Assembly (NCBI GenBank): GCA_017525245.1
Contig: JAFXTE010000007.1
Coordinates: 1-51,964 of the forward strand
Source of the DNA: Bacteroidales bacterium
GTDB taxonomy: Bacteria; Bacteroidota; Bacteroidia; Bacteroidales; WCHB1-69
Length of the DNA stretch: 51,964 bases
Direction: 5' to 3'
The first letter of the stretch is position 1. Each line of letters begins with the position of its first letter. Shown here one piece after another: positions 18,743 through 30,200 of this stretch. A program made the position numbers and the translations under genes. Below the pieces are notes generated by a model. That model did no database searches. It was not told the DNA's origin and was given only the letters and a program-made list of their open reading frames with translations.

Positions 18743-20779
18743 TTACTTATACTTTTCCGCTTCTTTCTCATCCCCTTTGCTTTTATACATATTGTATAGG
18801 TTGAAACGGATGTTCTCATCTTCGGGGGCGAGTTCATGGGCGTGCAGCAGGCAGCGTTCAGCGTTGGCGAAGTCATGTTTGATGGCGTAGCAGATGCCCA
18901 TGTTCTCCCAGGAGCTGGTAAAGTCCGGCTTCTCCGCGACAATTTCCTCAAAAATCTTGATAGCCTCGTCTAAGCGACCATAGCCGCGACCTAACACATT
19001 GCCTTTCACGTTTTTGGCAACGATGTTGTTTGGGTCTTTTTCCAAGATTTTGTTGACTTCGCGCCAGGCGTCATCTACTTTCCCTTCGTCAAGCAGCTTG
19101 TTGACGGGGTCAAGTTCGTGGGCTTTTTGTGACTGTGTGGCCGCAGCCAGCAAGTTTTGGGCTTGGACGTTGTCCGGATCGATGAGCTTGGCGTTGCTCG
19201 CTGCTTGGAGTGCCAGATCCGGATTCTCATCCAGATAGGCAAGTTCGCTGAGCAGCAGGTAGGCGTTCAACGCATTGTTGTCCAATTTCAGTGCTTTGTC
19301 CAGATATTTGTAGGCATCTCGCTTGTCGCGTTCTTTGTGACTCTTTTTCCAGATTTGCAGACAGCTGCCGCCCGCCGAAATGTTACACTTGATGCTGTTG
19401 TCGGAGGTTTTCACGTCCGTAAGGAAGAGCGTGAAGTCGTCTTTCCATGTGAAGTTGCGGGTGAAAGTCTTGATGCCGAACAACAAGCAGACCACACCGG
19501 CAATGCCTATGGCGGTTTTCTGTAATGCAGGTATGGCGGCGGTGCTCAGCAGATAAAGCCACCAGCCCACAATCAGCGTGAAACCGATAGACGACATGAA
19601 CACAAATCGCTCATTCATGAAGGTACCCACATTGAACAGGAGGTTGGAGACAATCGAGAAGGTGATGATGAAATAGAGGATGCCGAAGGCGGGCACGCTT
19701 TTCTTTTTCAGGTTCCAGATTCCGTAAACCACCAAGGCAATGCAACCAAGCAAAATTACCCAAACCAAAGGGTTGCTGAAGTCAGTGATGGCGATCTGAT
19801 GCGGGTAATAGTCGTGAGTGAGAGGGTGGGGGATGAACAGCAGCTTGAGATAGATGCCCCAAGTGATCAGCACGGTGGCAATTTGTTGCGCCCGTGTGGA
19901 GTTGATGTATGGATTGTTGAGGATGTTGCCCGTCGTGTCGGGTGGCATCATGCTGCCCAACACTTTGTAACGTACAACGATAAAGAAAATGCTGCTTAAC
20001 ACAATGGGAATCAGCGTGATGAAGTAGTCGGAAGTACGTTTGTTGTTATTTTGGTAGTAAAATAATGACAACGGCAATACGGCGAGGAAAGTGATTGTAT
20101 TTTCCTTTGAGAAGATGCCGAAAGTGAAGGTCAGGAAGCTGATAATCAGCCAATACCATTTTCGAGTGTCGACATATTTCAGGGAACACCATAGTGCGGC
20201 GAAAGCTCCAAGCATGGCGAAGATCTCGTCACGGCCTTTCACGTTGGCCACCACCTCGGTGTGGATCGGGTGTACGGCGAACAGCACCACGGCGAGGAAC
20301 GGCAGCGATTGGAACCACTTTTTCCCTTCGTGCTGCGGGAAGATTTTGGCCAGCACCTCATAGAGTAGCAGGCATAACAGGATGTAATACAGCACGTTCA
20401 TCAGGTGGCTGACAAAGGGCGTGGGCGTTTCGTAGAAGTAGGCTTCGTTTTGGATTTTGTGCAGGTTATAGTAGTCGTCCAAATCACCGATTTTTTCCTT
20501 GATGTGCTTCCCGAACAGCTGGCATTCAATCATGTAGGTGAACTGCGACATGGGACGGTAGCGTCCGCCGGCCACAATGCTGTGGTCACCGCCGAAATAG
20601 CCGGTGAAAGTGTCTTCGGTGAAGATTTTCTTCACGGAGTCCCAGCCTCCTTGAATCGTGTATTTGCTCTCCAAAATGACCATGCGGTCGTCAAGCGCGA
20701 AGTGCAGAGCGGGGGTGTTGGCGTAGCAGAGCAGGGCGAGGATGGAGATGATGATGCGATGTAGGTTTTGTTTTTTCAT
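18743..20779 (-). CDS. TMTC-like polytopic membrane protein with C-terminal TPRs
   Basis: A 678-residue protein. The first ~430 residues hold about ten hydrophobic helices and the pattern of the TMTC/PMT-like group: FALDDRMVI near residue 29, GRYRPMSQFTYMI, AVHPIHTEVVANVKGRDEIFAML (about 165-187) and FGIFSKENTITFLAVLPLS. The C-terminal ~200 residues are TPR repeats (AYKYLDKALKLDNNALNAYLLLSEL, AIKIFEEIVAEKPDFTSSWENMGICYAI). Eukaryotic TMTC proteins are O-mannosyltransferases; bacterial relatives are mostly uncharacterised, so glycosyl transfer is inference. The stop codon adjoins a heptad array and another array lies ahead of the start. Confidence 0.7.
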   Translation of the reverse strand: MKKQNLHRIIISILALLCYANTPALHFALDDRMVILESKYTIQGGWDSVKKIFTEDTFTGYFGGDHSIVAGGRYRPMSQFTYMIECQLFGKHIKEKIGDLDDYYNLHKIQNEAYFYETPTPFVSHLMNVLYYILLCLLLYEVLAKIFPQHEGKKWFQSLPFLAVVLFAVHPIHTEVVANVKGRDEIFAMLGAFAALWCSLKYVDTRKWYWLIISFLTFTFGIFSKENTITFLAVLPLSLFYYQNNNKRTSDYFITLIPIVLSSIFFIVVRYKVLGSMMPPDTTGNILNNPYINSTRAQQIATVLITWGIYLKLLFIPHPLTHDYYPHQIAITDFSNPLVWVILLGCIALVVYGIWNLKKKSVPAFGILYFIITFSIVSNLLFNVGTFMNERFVFMSSIGFTLIVGWWLYLLSTAAIPALQKTAIGIAGVVCLLFGIKTFTRNFTWKDDFTLFLTDVKTSDNSIKCNISAGGSCLQIWKKSHKERDKRDAYKYLDKALKLDNNALNAYLLLSELAYLDENPDLALQAASNAKLIDPDNVQAQNLLAAATQSQKAHELDPVNKLLDEGKVDDAWREVNKILEKDPNNIVAKNVKGNVLGRGYGRLDEAIKIFEEIVAEKPDFTSSWENMGICYAIKHDFANAERCLLHAHELAPEDENIRFNLYNMYKSKGDEKEAEKYK

Positions 20780-20791
20780 TGTTTTATTTTT

Positions 20792-20850
20792 GGACTGAGG
20801 ATTGAGGACTGAGGACTGTGCATTTCTATAAGTCTCAAGTCTTAAGTCTC
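20792..20850. repeat. Heptad arrays GGACTGA and AAGTCTC
   Basis: GGACTGA, GGATTGA, GGACTGA, GGACTGT (20792-20819), a ten-base gap, then AAGTCTC, AAGTCTT, AAGTCTC (20830-20850). The second array ends one base from the kdsA stop codon (20852-20854). Confidence 0.8.
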
Positions 20851-20851
20851 A

Positions 20852-21664
20852 TTACAGAATTGCTTTTCGTATCCGTAATAATTTCAAGAGCAGGGGTTTG
20901 AGTTCGGAAAGCGGCAGCATATTGGCGCCGTCGGAGAGGGCTTTGGAAGGCTCGGGGTGCGTTTCCATGAAGAGGCCGTCGAAGCCGACTGCGACACCCG
21001 CTCTGGCGATGGTCTCGATGAGGTCGGGACGGCCGCCGGTGACACCGGAAGGCTGGTTGGGCTGCTGCAGCGAATGGGTGCAGTCGAGGACCACGGGACA
21101 GCGGTTCTCCTGCATAGCCTTGACCCCCCGGAAATCAACCACGAGGTCCTGGTACCCGAAGGTGGTGCCGCGCTCGGTGAGCATCACGTGCGGGTTGCCC
21201 GCCTCGCGCACCTTCTCCACGGCGTTTCGCATGGACTCTGGCGACATGAACTGCCCTTTCTTGATGTTGACGGTTTTCCCGGTCTTGGCAGCTGCCACTA
21301 ACAAGTCCGTCTGACGGCATAGGAACGCCGGGATTTGCAATATGTCAGCCACTTGCGCTGCCCAGACGGCTTCTTCGTTGGTGTGGATGTCCGTTACGAT
21401 GGGCACGCAGAGCTCTTCCTTCACGGTCTTCAGCACAGCCAAGGCCTCTTCGTCGCCGATGCCGGTGAATGAGTGCAGTGACGAACGGTTGGCCTTCTTG
21501 TAGGATGCTTTGAAAAAGAAGGGAATGTCAAGCTCGTTACAAATATCCTTGATTTCCCGTGCGATGCGAAGGGTGATTTCTTCGCCTTCCACCACGCAAG
21601 GACCTGCTATGAGGAAGAAATTGTCATTTTTCGGTGCGGGATAGCCGGGTAATTCTGGAAACAT
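20852..21664 (-). CDS. kdsA: 3-deoxy-8-phosphooctulonate synthase (KDO-8-P synthase)
   Basis: A 270-residue enzyme joining phosphoenolpyruvate and arabinose-5-phosphate to KDO-8-phosphate, for the lipopolysaccharide inner core. Family blocks: FFLIAGPCVVE near the N-terminus, FKASYKKANRSS, GKTVNIKKGQFMSP, LTERGTTFGY, LDCTHSLQQP, METHPEPSKALSDGANMLPL. The Cys in AGPC, with the late His, Glu and Asp, marks the metal-dependent class; the metal-free class has Asn there. Start at 21664 was chosen because the TACCTTTG promoter box lies at 21687-21694, so an upstream in-frame ATG at 21697 cannot be transcribed from it. Confidence 0.95.
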   Translation of the reverse strand: MFPELPGYPAPKNDNFFLIAGPCVVEGEEITLRIAREIKDICNELDIPFFFKASYKKANRSSLHSFTGIGDEEALAVLKTVKEELCVPIVTDIHTNEEAVWAAQVADILQIPAFLCRQTDLLVAAAKTGKTVNIKKGQFMSPESMRNAVEKVREAGNPHVMLTERGTTFGYQDLVVDFRGVKAMQENRCPVVLDCTHSLQQPNQPSGVTGGRPDLIETIARAGVAVGFDGLFMETHPEPSKALSDGANMLPLSELKPLLLKLLRIRKAIL

Positions 21665-21686
21665 TTTTTTCAAAATTTTAAGGCGG

Positions 21687-21694
21687 CAAAGGTA
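21687..21694 (-). promoter_or_regulatory. -7 box TACCTTTG of kdsA
   Basis: Minus-strand TACCTTTG fits TAnnTTTG and lies 22 bases before the kdsA ATG; it decides the start codon. Confidence 0.65.
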
Positions 21695-21721
21695 CACAAA
21701 TTACGAATACCATCATATATC

Positions 21722-21826
21722 TTAAGGTTCAAGTTTCAAAGTCTCAAGTCATAAGTCTCAAGTCTCAACATAATAATCAAAAGCTTTCCTTGAGCAGCTC
21801 CGTTAGGGGCAAGAGCTTGGTAGAGT
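21722..21826. repeat. AAGTCTC-type heptads and a REP-like element
   Basis: AAGGTTC, AAGTTTC, one eight-base unit, AAGTCAT, AAGTCTC, AAGTCTC make up about 21722-21765. At about 21788-21826 follows TTGAGCAGCTCCG and GGGGCAAGAG with TTGGTAGAG, a diverged copy of the element found at 48151, 49091 and 51860. Confidence 0.7.
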
Positions 21827-21845
21827 TTCAAGTCCAAAAAAAATG

Positions 21846-21853
21846 TATTTTTG
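21846..21853 (+). promoter_or_regulatory. -7 box TATTTTTG of the glycosyltransferase gene
   Basis: TATTTTTG fits TAnnTTTG and lies 27 bases before the ATG at 21881. Confidence 0.65.
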
Positions 21854-21880
21854 CGCCTAAATTGATCTCAAACGATTATC

Positions 21881-22627
21881 ATGCTGAAAGATAAAAAGAT
21901 AGTGGTCGTGATGCCAGCGTACAATGCGGCGCTTACGTTGGAGAAGACTTACCGCGAAATCCCCTTCAATATTGTGGATGAGGTGATACTGGTGGACGAC
22001 AAATCTTCAGATGAGACCGTTGCGGAAGCAGAAGCTATTGGCATCCATCATGTTATACGCCATGAAAAGAATAAAGGATACGGTGGAAATCAGAAAACCT
22101 GTTACCAGAAGGCGTTGGAGCTTGGTGCGGACGTGGTCATCATGTTGCATCCCGATTATCAATACACCCCGAAGCTGATAGAGTCCATATCTTATATGAT
22201 AGTCAACGGGTTGTATCCTGTGGTGCTTGGGTCGCGCATCCTCGGCAACGGTGCGCTGAAAGGTGGGATGCCGCGTTACAAATACTTCTTCAACCGCTGC
22301 CTGACCTGGTTCCAAAATGTCATGACCGGCCAAAAGCTGTCTGAATACCACACGGGCTACCGCGCTTTTTCGCGTGAGGTGCTTGAGAGAATCCCCTTTA
22401 TGCAGAATTCCGATGATTTTGTGTTTGACAACCAGATGCTTGCACAAATCATTTACGCGGATTTCGACATCGGTGAAATCACCTGCCCGACGAAATATTT
22501 TCCCGAAGCCTCCTCCATTAATTTCCGGCGCAGTTGCCGCTACGGATGGGGCGTTTTACGCACGTCGATGCAGTTCCGCCTCCAGAAATGGCATCTCGGA
22601 AAATTCCGCCTGTTTGCCGGACTGTAG
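21881..22627 (+). CDS. Family 2 glycosyltransferase
   Basis: A 248-residue GT-A fold enzyme like the dolichyl/undecaprenyl-phosphate sugar transferases. Near the N-terminus is VVVMPAYNAALTLEKTY, then EVILVDDKSSDET with the nucleotide-binding Asp pair, NKGYGGNQKTCYQKAL, and MLHPDYQY where a DxD-like acidic site is expected. STEYHTGYRAFSREVL-type residues (SEYHTGYRAF, about 160-170) form the acceptor side. There is no C-terminal membrane helix, so it is cytoplasmic or peripheral. It likely feeds surface polysaccharide or lipid-linked sugar synthesis, next to kdsA on the opposite strand. Own promoter; convergent with the nuclease gene downstream. Confidence 0.85.
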   Translation: MLKDKKIVVVMPAYNAALTLEKTYREIPFNIVDEVILVDDKSSDETVAEAEAIGIHHVIRHEKNKGYGGNQKTCYQKALELGADVVIMLHPDYQYTPKLIESISYMIVNGLYPVVLGSRILGNGALKGGMPRYKYFFNRCLTWFQNVMTGQKLSEYHTGYRAFSREVLERIPFMQNSDDFVFDNQMLAQIIYADFDIGEITCPTKYFPEASSINFRRSCRYGWGVLRTSMQFRLQKWHLGKFRLFAGL

Positions 22628-22699
22628 CTTATTAACTATAACCAGAACCTCCTAACTGAATATTCTTGTTGAGAAAGAGCCAGCTATGGCAGCTATCCC

Positions 22700-23755
22700 T
22701 CACTCTTTTAAGGCTAAAATCTCCGCTTCCGACATCCCGGTCACCTTCTCGATGGTCGCAATATCAAAGCCGTTTTCCAGCAGGCTGAGGATAATCTGCC
22801 GGTTCCTTTCCGCACGGCCTCGTTCAATCCCTTGTTCAATCCCTCGCTCAATCCCTTGTTCGATTCCCAAACCAATGCCTATTTGTATTCCTTCCTCTTT
22901 AGCCTCGTTGCGCTCGCACTCGACCATCTCCCGCACGTCGTCGTGTTCCATCAAACTCTTAACATAGTCTTGCTTTTCCATATCCGTGAAATTTGTGATT
23001 TGACATTCTTTGTAGAACCGCAATTGCATGGGCGTCAAGTTGTTGATCTCTTTTTTCGGCAGATACACCACGTTGGTGAACATGTAGAGCAGGCGGTTGC
23101 GCTCGTCGCCCATGTCAATCGTTCCCAATTGCGCGGCAAATTTACTCAATTCAACGAAATAGTAAGCAGTATTTTTCGTGAAAATTTCATTGTCGTCATC
23201 TTTCAGGCAAACTCTCCAGTAGAAATTCCCCCGACCCTTGAACTCCGGTAGGCAGTAGCTCATCATGTTGAAGGAATATACGCGAGGCACATGCTCATAC
23301 TTGTCATCTCCGGGTTTCAGGTTCTGAACGGTGGCGAAACTGGTATATACCCTCAGCCTGTCGGCGTAGTGCTGCTGCTTGCCGTTCTGCATCTCCACGA
23401 TGAATCGGTCACCGTCCTGATTCTTGCAGTAGAGGTCGAAACGGACGTATTTGTCCTCTTTTTTGATGCCGAGTAGTTCAGTAGGCAAGAAGGTGACCTC
23501 AGTGATGACACCGGTATCCTCCGAGATGAATGCGTTGAGGAGGTGAATGAGGATGTCCTTGTTGCGTTCGGAAGCCAACAGCCGCTTGAACCCGAAGTCG
23601 GAGAGTGGGTTGATGACCTCTAGGTTGTGTTCCCTGATGTAGTCTTCCGTTTCCTGCAGGGTCGGGAGGGCCCTCTTTTCGCCTTTCTTGCTTTTGGTTG
23701 GCTGTTGCTGTATTGTTCGCTGTTTTCTTTTTTGTTTTCTTGATCGCTTTGACAT
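22700..23755 (-). CDS. Rpn family PD-(D/E)XK nuclease
   Basis: A 351-residue protein of the Rpn/transposase-31-like group, nucleases linked to recombination and often found as mobile or defence-related genes. The N-terminal ~35 residues are basic. Core motifs: INPLSDFGFKRLLASERNKDILIHLLNAFI, then RFDLYCKNQDGDRFIVEMQNGKQQHYADR, with the acidic Asp and Glu-x-Gln of the nuclease site. Near the C-terminus GIQIGIGLGIEQGIERGIEQGIERGRAERN is a four-residue repeat encoded by 12-base DNA repeats (about 22815-22875) that could change length. The final helix (ETVTGMSEAEI-like, IEKVTGMSEAEILALKE) is typical of the group. Confidence 0.85.
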   Translation of the reverse strand: MSKRSRKQKRKQRTIQQQPTKSKKGEKRALPTLQETEDYIREHNLEVINPLSDFGFKRLLASERNKDILIHLLNAFISEDTGVITEVTFLPTELLGIKKEDKYVRFDLYCKNQDGDRFIVEMQNGKQQHYADRLRVYTSFATVQNLKPGDDKYEHVPRVYSFNMMSYCLPEFKGRGNFYWRVCLKDDDNEIFTKNTAYYFVELSKFAAQLGTIDMGDERNRLLYMFTNVVYLPKKEINNLTPMQLRFYKECQITNFTDMEKQDYVKSLMEHDDVREMVECERNEAKEEGIQIGIGLGIEQGIERGIEQGIERGRAERNRQIILSLLENGFDIATIEKVTGMSEAEILALKE

Positions 23756-23805
23756 TGTTTTTTGATTTTGGTGAATAACTTTGTTTGTTGTGGTTAGTCG
23801 GCCAT

Positions 23806-23884
23806 CCGTATGGGCAGGACATACACGTTTCTAAAACGATGGGCACACCCCCATACGGAAAACCTTTTTCCGCCTGCAAAGATA
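23806..23884 (-). promoter_or_regulatory. Promoter box and 5'-UTR inverted repeat of the Rpn gene
   Basis: Minus-strand TATCTTTG at 23877-23884 is 121 bases before the ATG. The untranslated leader contains the inverted repeat CCGTATGGG (23806-23814) and CCCATACGG (23850-23858), which can pair around a 35-base loop just after the transcript start. Its function is unknown; it may be regulatory. Confidence 0.5.
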
Positions 23885-24210
23885 CAATGGAAAATCCCTT
23901 TTGTCAAGGGTTTTGCGAAATATTTTTTTTCGTTATATATCAAATTGTTGTGATTTTGATTTTACAATTCAATATTTAATAGTTAACTAATTTGGAAAGG
24001 TTTTCGCAGTATTTTGATGTAAGTCGTGGATTTCTGTTTCAATATTTCTTAAATAACCACATCGACACGAGATTGAGAAACTTGAATAACTATAACCATT
24101 ATAACTATAACATTTAACCTTTTTTTACCTTGGATTTTAGCTATTAGCCGTATTTATAAATTTCGTATTTTTGCACATTTTTGTGTTAATATAATTTAAT
24201 CTCTAATATA
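23885..24210. other. AT-rich gene-free interval with promoter box at 24166-24173
   Basis: About 325 bases with no gene. It is strongly AT-rich. TATTTTTG at 24166-24173 is a good -7 box 37 bases before the repeat protein's ATG. Loose ATAACTATAAC repeats occur at about 24085-24115. Nothing else was recognised. Confidence 0.55.
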
Positions 24211-27200
24211 ATGAATAACAATCTGATTAACAGGTTTTTAATAATGGCTGTGGTGCTGGTGTCCACCGCTTGTGGTGGGTTTGTGTTTGCGCAGAATCAG
24301 CCGTTCCAAACCGACACCGTCTATCATCAGGAATTCGGTTGCGACAGTTATCTTTTACAGGCCAATAGCACGGTCTATCATTCCGATACTGTTGTGAGGA
24401 TTCCGCATTATATTGCAGATCAAGGACTTGTGTATATGGATGTGCTGGATGTGTATCAAATCACCATCGGACACAGCTATGATTACAAGGACACGGTAAC
24501 GGCACGTGTTTGTAAAAACAGTCTCCCTTACGCATATCATGGGAATTTCTACACGCAACCGGGTAGTTATTGGGTGAACACTCCTACGCTACAAGGCTGT
24601 GACAGTCTTCGGACTTTGGTGAATCTGGAAGTGTTGGAAGGACAAAGAGATACCACTTTTGTTTCAATGTGTAATGCGGATCCTGTTGTGGTCAATGGCA
24701 TCACGTTTCCCAACCCCGGCACATTCAACTTCCCGCAAGGGGTGGATACCGATGGGTGTCCTGTCGTGCAGACCTATGTGATAACGCAATATTCAGTGGC
24801 GATTGATACGGTAGATGTCAGGATTTGTCAGAATGAAATTCCGTATTCTTATATGGGATATGATTTATCCGTTCCGGGTAATTACAAAATACATTACAAC
24901 TCGGAAGGTGGTTGCGATGCGGTCAAGTTTGTCCGTTTCAGAGTTTGTCCTGTTTATGAATTCTTGGATACGATAGACGTGACTGTTTGTGGAACAGAAC
25001 TTCCTTATGTGTATGGAAATGAGACGTTTAATGCTTCTGGGACGTATCAGGTGGTCATTCCTAACCGATGCGGTTGCGACAGCGTTTTCGTGACCTTGAA
25101 CCTGCAAGTGATTCTTCCGCAGATTGAAACAGTGACCCAAACAGTCTGCGCAGCGGATTTCCCTTATGTTTACGATTCTCTCCACATTTTTTCGGAACCC
25201 GGCGGTTACTATATTAATGATGATGAAGATTCCGCTTGCAGTCAGTTCACCTATCTGTTGCTCAATGCTTATCAATCCATTTTTGATACTGTAACAATTT
25301 GTACCTCTGATAGTTCATATATGTATGGAGATACGTTGTTCACCGAATCGACAGTATATACTTATTCTGATACAAATGTGTATGGATGTGTGGATTATCA
25401 CACGATTCGGGTCAATTTGAACAATCAAATGGTATATGATACGCTTTCGGTTGAGATTTGCGCTTCTGAAATGCCGTATGTTTTCCATGGCATTGAATAC
25501 TGGAATTCTGGTGAATATGATGTGGTGTTTCAGAACCAGCAGGGTTGTGACAGTGCAGCCGTTCACATTCAGGTGAACACGCTGACGAATCCGGTGGTGA
25601 ACAGGTTTGTCTCCATTACCAGGAATGAGATTCCTTTCGCCTATTATGACACTGTATTCACGACTTCGGGCAACTACATGTTGCAGATTCCGTCTGCCAC
25701 AGAAACGGAGTGCGACACGTTCCTGTATCTGAATCTTTTTGTTCAGCCGATATATAATCAGTTGATAGACACTGCTGTCTGTGCAAACACTGTCTTGAAC
25801 TACTTAGGAGAGGAAATCACTTCGGCTGGCATTAAAGAGTTTATCTACCATTTCGCGGATTTCGACAGCATTATCACGTTGAATGTGCAACATTTGCCAA
25901 CGTATGTGGATGAAACCGTTAATGTGGTCGTCGGTGAGTATGACTTGCCCTATCATTTTGCGGACACGTCCTATTATGCTGCCGGCTATTACGAACGGGT
26001 GTTGTCAACCGTGTCGGGATGCGACAGCGTGGTCTCGTTGAATTTGACCGTGATGCCCGCCATTATCAACAATGACACCATCTTTAGAGAGGTGTGTTCC
26101 AATGATTTGCCGCTGCAGTTGTTTGACAGCCTGCTCACGGAAGCCGGTGTTTACCGTTTCTTAACCCATACCGGGGAATCTTTTATCGATTCGGTGTTTT
26201 ATGTCAGGTTGAATGTGAAGGAGTCTCCGACGCTGATTATTGCTGATACATCGTATATGTGTACGGGCAGCACGGTGACGCTGACGGCGCAGTCCACGGG
26301 CAGCATCTACAGATGGAGCAACGGGGAATTGCAGCCTTCCATCACGGTGAGTTTGCCCGGACAGTATGGTGTCACGGTGTCCAATGCTTTTGAATGTTCC
26401 ACAGTGGCTGCCGTGCAGGTTGTCCAAGTGGATTTGCCGGAAGCGGAAATCGTGGGTGACAATCAAGTGTGTGATGGTAGCAGCTTGCTGTTGGAGGTAG
26501 AGGGTGGCACTGATTTCTTGTGGAGCGATGGCACCATGACGAGCAGTATCACAGTGTCTCCGACGGAAAACACTACCTATACGGTCACTGTCAGTAATGT
26601 TTACGGCTGTTCAACGGTGAAAGACATCGCTGTAACGGTCAATCCGTTACCGGCAATTGAACTTCTGGGCAACAACAGCATTTGCGAGGGTGCGAACACC
26701 ACATTTTATGTGTCAGGTGCTTCAAATTACCTCTGGAGCAATGGCAGTGTTGCTGAAAGTATCACAGTGGGAAATGCGGGCACGTATTCGGTGACGGCAA
26801 CAGATATGAATGGATGTCAGAGCACAGCTTCGGTCGTGTTGATGGTCCATCCTCTTCCTGTGGTTAAAATCAACGGTCGAAATACATACTGCCATGGTGG
26901 CAATACAACGATAACCGCAACAGGAGCAAATACTTACGAGTGGAGCTCCGGTGAGGTGTCGCAATCTATTGTGGTGTCATACGCTGGTTCTTATACGGTG
27001 ACCGGAACAGACCAATACGGATGCTCTGCCACCAAAAGCACTATTGTGAGCCAGTCAACGGTCAACGCAAGCATTTCAGGAAATCTTTTCTTCTGCCACG
27101 GCCAAAACACGATGTTGACAGTTACGGGAGATGCAGCAAACACCTACCATTGGTTCGACGGGAGTTCGACAAGTTCCATCAATATCAATACCGCAGGACA

Positions 27201-30200
27201 ATATTCGGTCACGGTTACAAATGCTGATGGATGTCAGAACACGTTGACAGCTATGGTGAGCGAATATAATACGACAGCACCTGAAATCAGTGGGAATCTG
27301 ACTATTTGTGAGAATCAGACCACTACGCTGCGCGCATCTGGCGGCAGCAGCTATTTGTGGGACAATGGCAGCACACAGGCGATGATTACCGTGAACGTCA
27401 CCGGCACTTATTCAGTGACTTCCACGAACTCATACGGTTGTACGGCCACCGCCTCGGCCACGGTGTTGGTAAATCCCATCCCGGCGGTTGACATTCTTTC
27501 CATGAGTGCGGTTTGTAAGAACGATAATGTGACGCTGATCGCGGTTTCCTCTGCAGGAACGTATAATTGGAATTCCGGCCAGAACACGGCGGCTATCACA
27601 GTGTCGCCTGCGGTGAGTTCCACCTATACAGTGCTTGTGACGGATGAGAACGGTTGCACCAATACCGCTTCGAAAATGATTACCGTGAATCCGCTTCCCC
27701 AATTATATGTTTCGGGTCAGACCTCCATCTGTCAAGGAGACACAGCGCATTTGGATGCCACAGGTGGGGTGTCATATTCGTGGAGTAACGGACAGTATGA
27801 TGCCGGCATCAATGTCACGGCACCGGGCACATATACCGTGACGGCCACAAGTGCTGACGGATGTGTGGCGGTATCACATGTGAATGTTACGGTGAATCCT
27901 CTCCCTGTTGCCTCGGTGACCGAGAATGTGGAGGTCTGTCGTGGGCAGCAGGCACAGCTTGTCGCGGACGCTCCGTCCGGATGCACCTACACATGGTCCA
28001 CCGGCAGCCATCAGGGCACGACTTCCGTGACAGAACCCGGCCTGTACCGGGTGACGGTGACCAACACCAACCAGTGCTCAAGGGTTTATCAGTCTGTTGT
28101 CGTGGTGCATGAGTTGCCGGTGATCAGCATTGCCGGCGAGACAAACATTTGCCAAGGCCAGAGTGCCACACTGACGGCAACAGGTGCGACTGCTTATAGT
28201 TGGAATAACGGAGAAGTCTCGTCTGAAATATTGGTTTCACCCGTAAACAATACAACTTATTCAGTTACGGGTACTGATGTCAACGGCTGTTCCAACTCGA
28301 TTCAGAAAGTGGTGATGGTGGAAGAACTTCCGTCTGTGCAGGTTTTGGGAAATCGTACTCTATGCCAGGGACAGTCAACAGTGTTGACCGCAACGGGAGG
28401 CTCCTCCTATCAATGGGGTACCGGCAGCAATTCTCAAAGCATTATGGTCTCCCCGAATCTCAGCACAACCTATACGGTGACGGCGTATAGTGCTTCCGGA
28501 TGCTCCGCTGTCAGTTCTGCCGCTGTCACAGTGAATGTTTTACCATCGATTATTTTCAGCGGAAACACCTCTATCTGTCAAGGACAAAGCACGACGATAG
28601 TGGCCACGGGCGGAAATACTTATATATGGAACACAGGTGTCACAACAAATAGCATTACTGTCACAGAACCGGGCGTTTACAAGGTGAATGTGACCAACTC
28701 GCTGAATTGCATGCGCAGTGATTCCGTGACTGTAGTTGTCTGGGATAATCCAACCGTTAATGTTGTCGGCTCAAGTCTGCTCTGTCAAGGAGCAACTGCG
28801 ACTTTAACCGCATCGGGTGCGGAAACGTATCTTTGGAGCACAGGAGAGACGGGGGCTTCCGTTTTGGTGATGCCGGAACAGACCACCACCTATAATGTCA
28901 CCGGTTATGATGCGAACGGTTGCAGCACCACAGTTGGCAAAGTGGTTAATGTGGAAGCATTACCGCAGGTGTATATCTCGGGTGTGCTTGCCATTTGTCA
29001 TGGTGACTCCACCACGCTCACTTCGTCTGATGCGTATTCGTATGTGTGGAGCACGGGTTCTACGGCAAATAGCATTACGGTTTCCAATCAGGGAGCTTAT
29101 ACGGTCACCGTCTCATCCGAGAACGGTTGCCAGGCGATGGCTTCCGTGACGGTTGAGGACAGACCGATGCCTGACTTCGACCTGTCGGGAAACAGCTTCC
29201 TCTGTGAAAACACCACGGAAGTGTTGTCTGTCACAGGGAATAATGAATATGTGTGGAGCACAGGTGAGACTACCTCGCAGATTACCATCTCGACAGGAGG
29301 TGTTTATACTGTGACGGCCACCAACAGCTATAACTGCACTCAGTCTTCCAGCATGAATGTGATTATGTTGCCGGCGCCGGAACTCTCCATCGTTGGTGTT
29401 TCCAGTCTGTGCCAAGGCGAAACGGCAACGCTGGTTGCCTCCTCGGATGCTACACAGTTCCAGTGGAGCAATGGTGATACCACTCAGTCCATAATGGTGA
29501 TTCCGGATAACACCACCTACAGTGTCACCGCGACTAATACCAACGGATGTTCTTCGGTGGCTCAACATCAAGTCGTTTCTCTGCCAGTTTACAATATTGC
29601 ACTCACGGGATCCATCTGTGAACATCAGGGATTCCATAACTACGGGTTCGATATTCCTGTGATGGATACTGCTGGCACATATACGTTTGTCCGAAATCTG
29701 CAGACGGCTGCCGGTTGTGACAGTGTTGTGAATTTGTTGTTGACTGTCAGCCCGTTACCTGTGTTAGACACCATTAGCGGACCGCAGAACATCACCCAAT
29801 ATGGCAATTTGTACTACACGATTGACAACCCTCAATATGCAGACTCTTACGAATGGATGATTTCCAATACTCACTGGACTATCACGGAGGAGAATTACAA
29901 CCATGCGACCTTGAATGTGACTACTAATGGCACCGGCATTCTGACCGCCCGGGGCATCAACAACTGCGGCTACACAGAGATAACCCTCAATCTCTATTGC
30001 AACGTCGGCATAGAGGATTATCCCGCCAATGCAGTGGTCACGCTCTATCCGAACCCCGTCCATCAGTCGCTGTTTGTCAATTTGGAGAAAGCCCCCGAAA
30101 TCAGCAAAGTGCGCCTCTACAACGAAGCAGGTCGCTTGGTCTATCAGACCAACTGCAATGACACGCACCTCGAAATCGACTGCACCCGTTTCGCCAATGG

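Noticed and set aside
23499-23879. 126-codon minus-strand frame starting close to the Rpn promoter
   Set aside because: It overlaps the Rpn gene out of frame and its product is not family-like; the leader explains the region.
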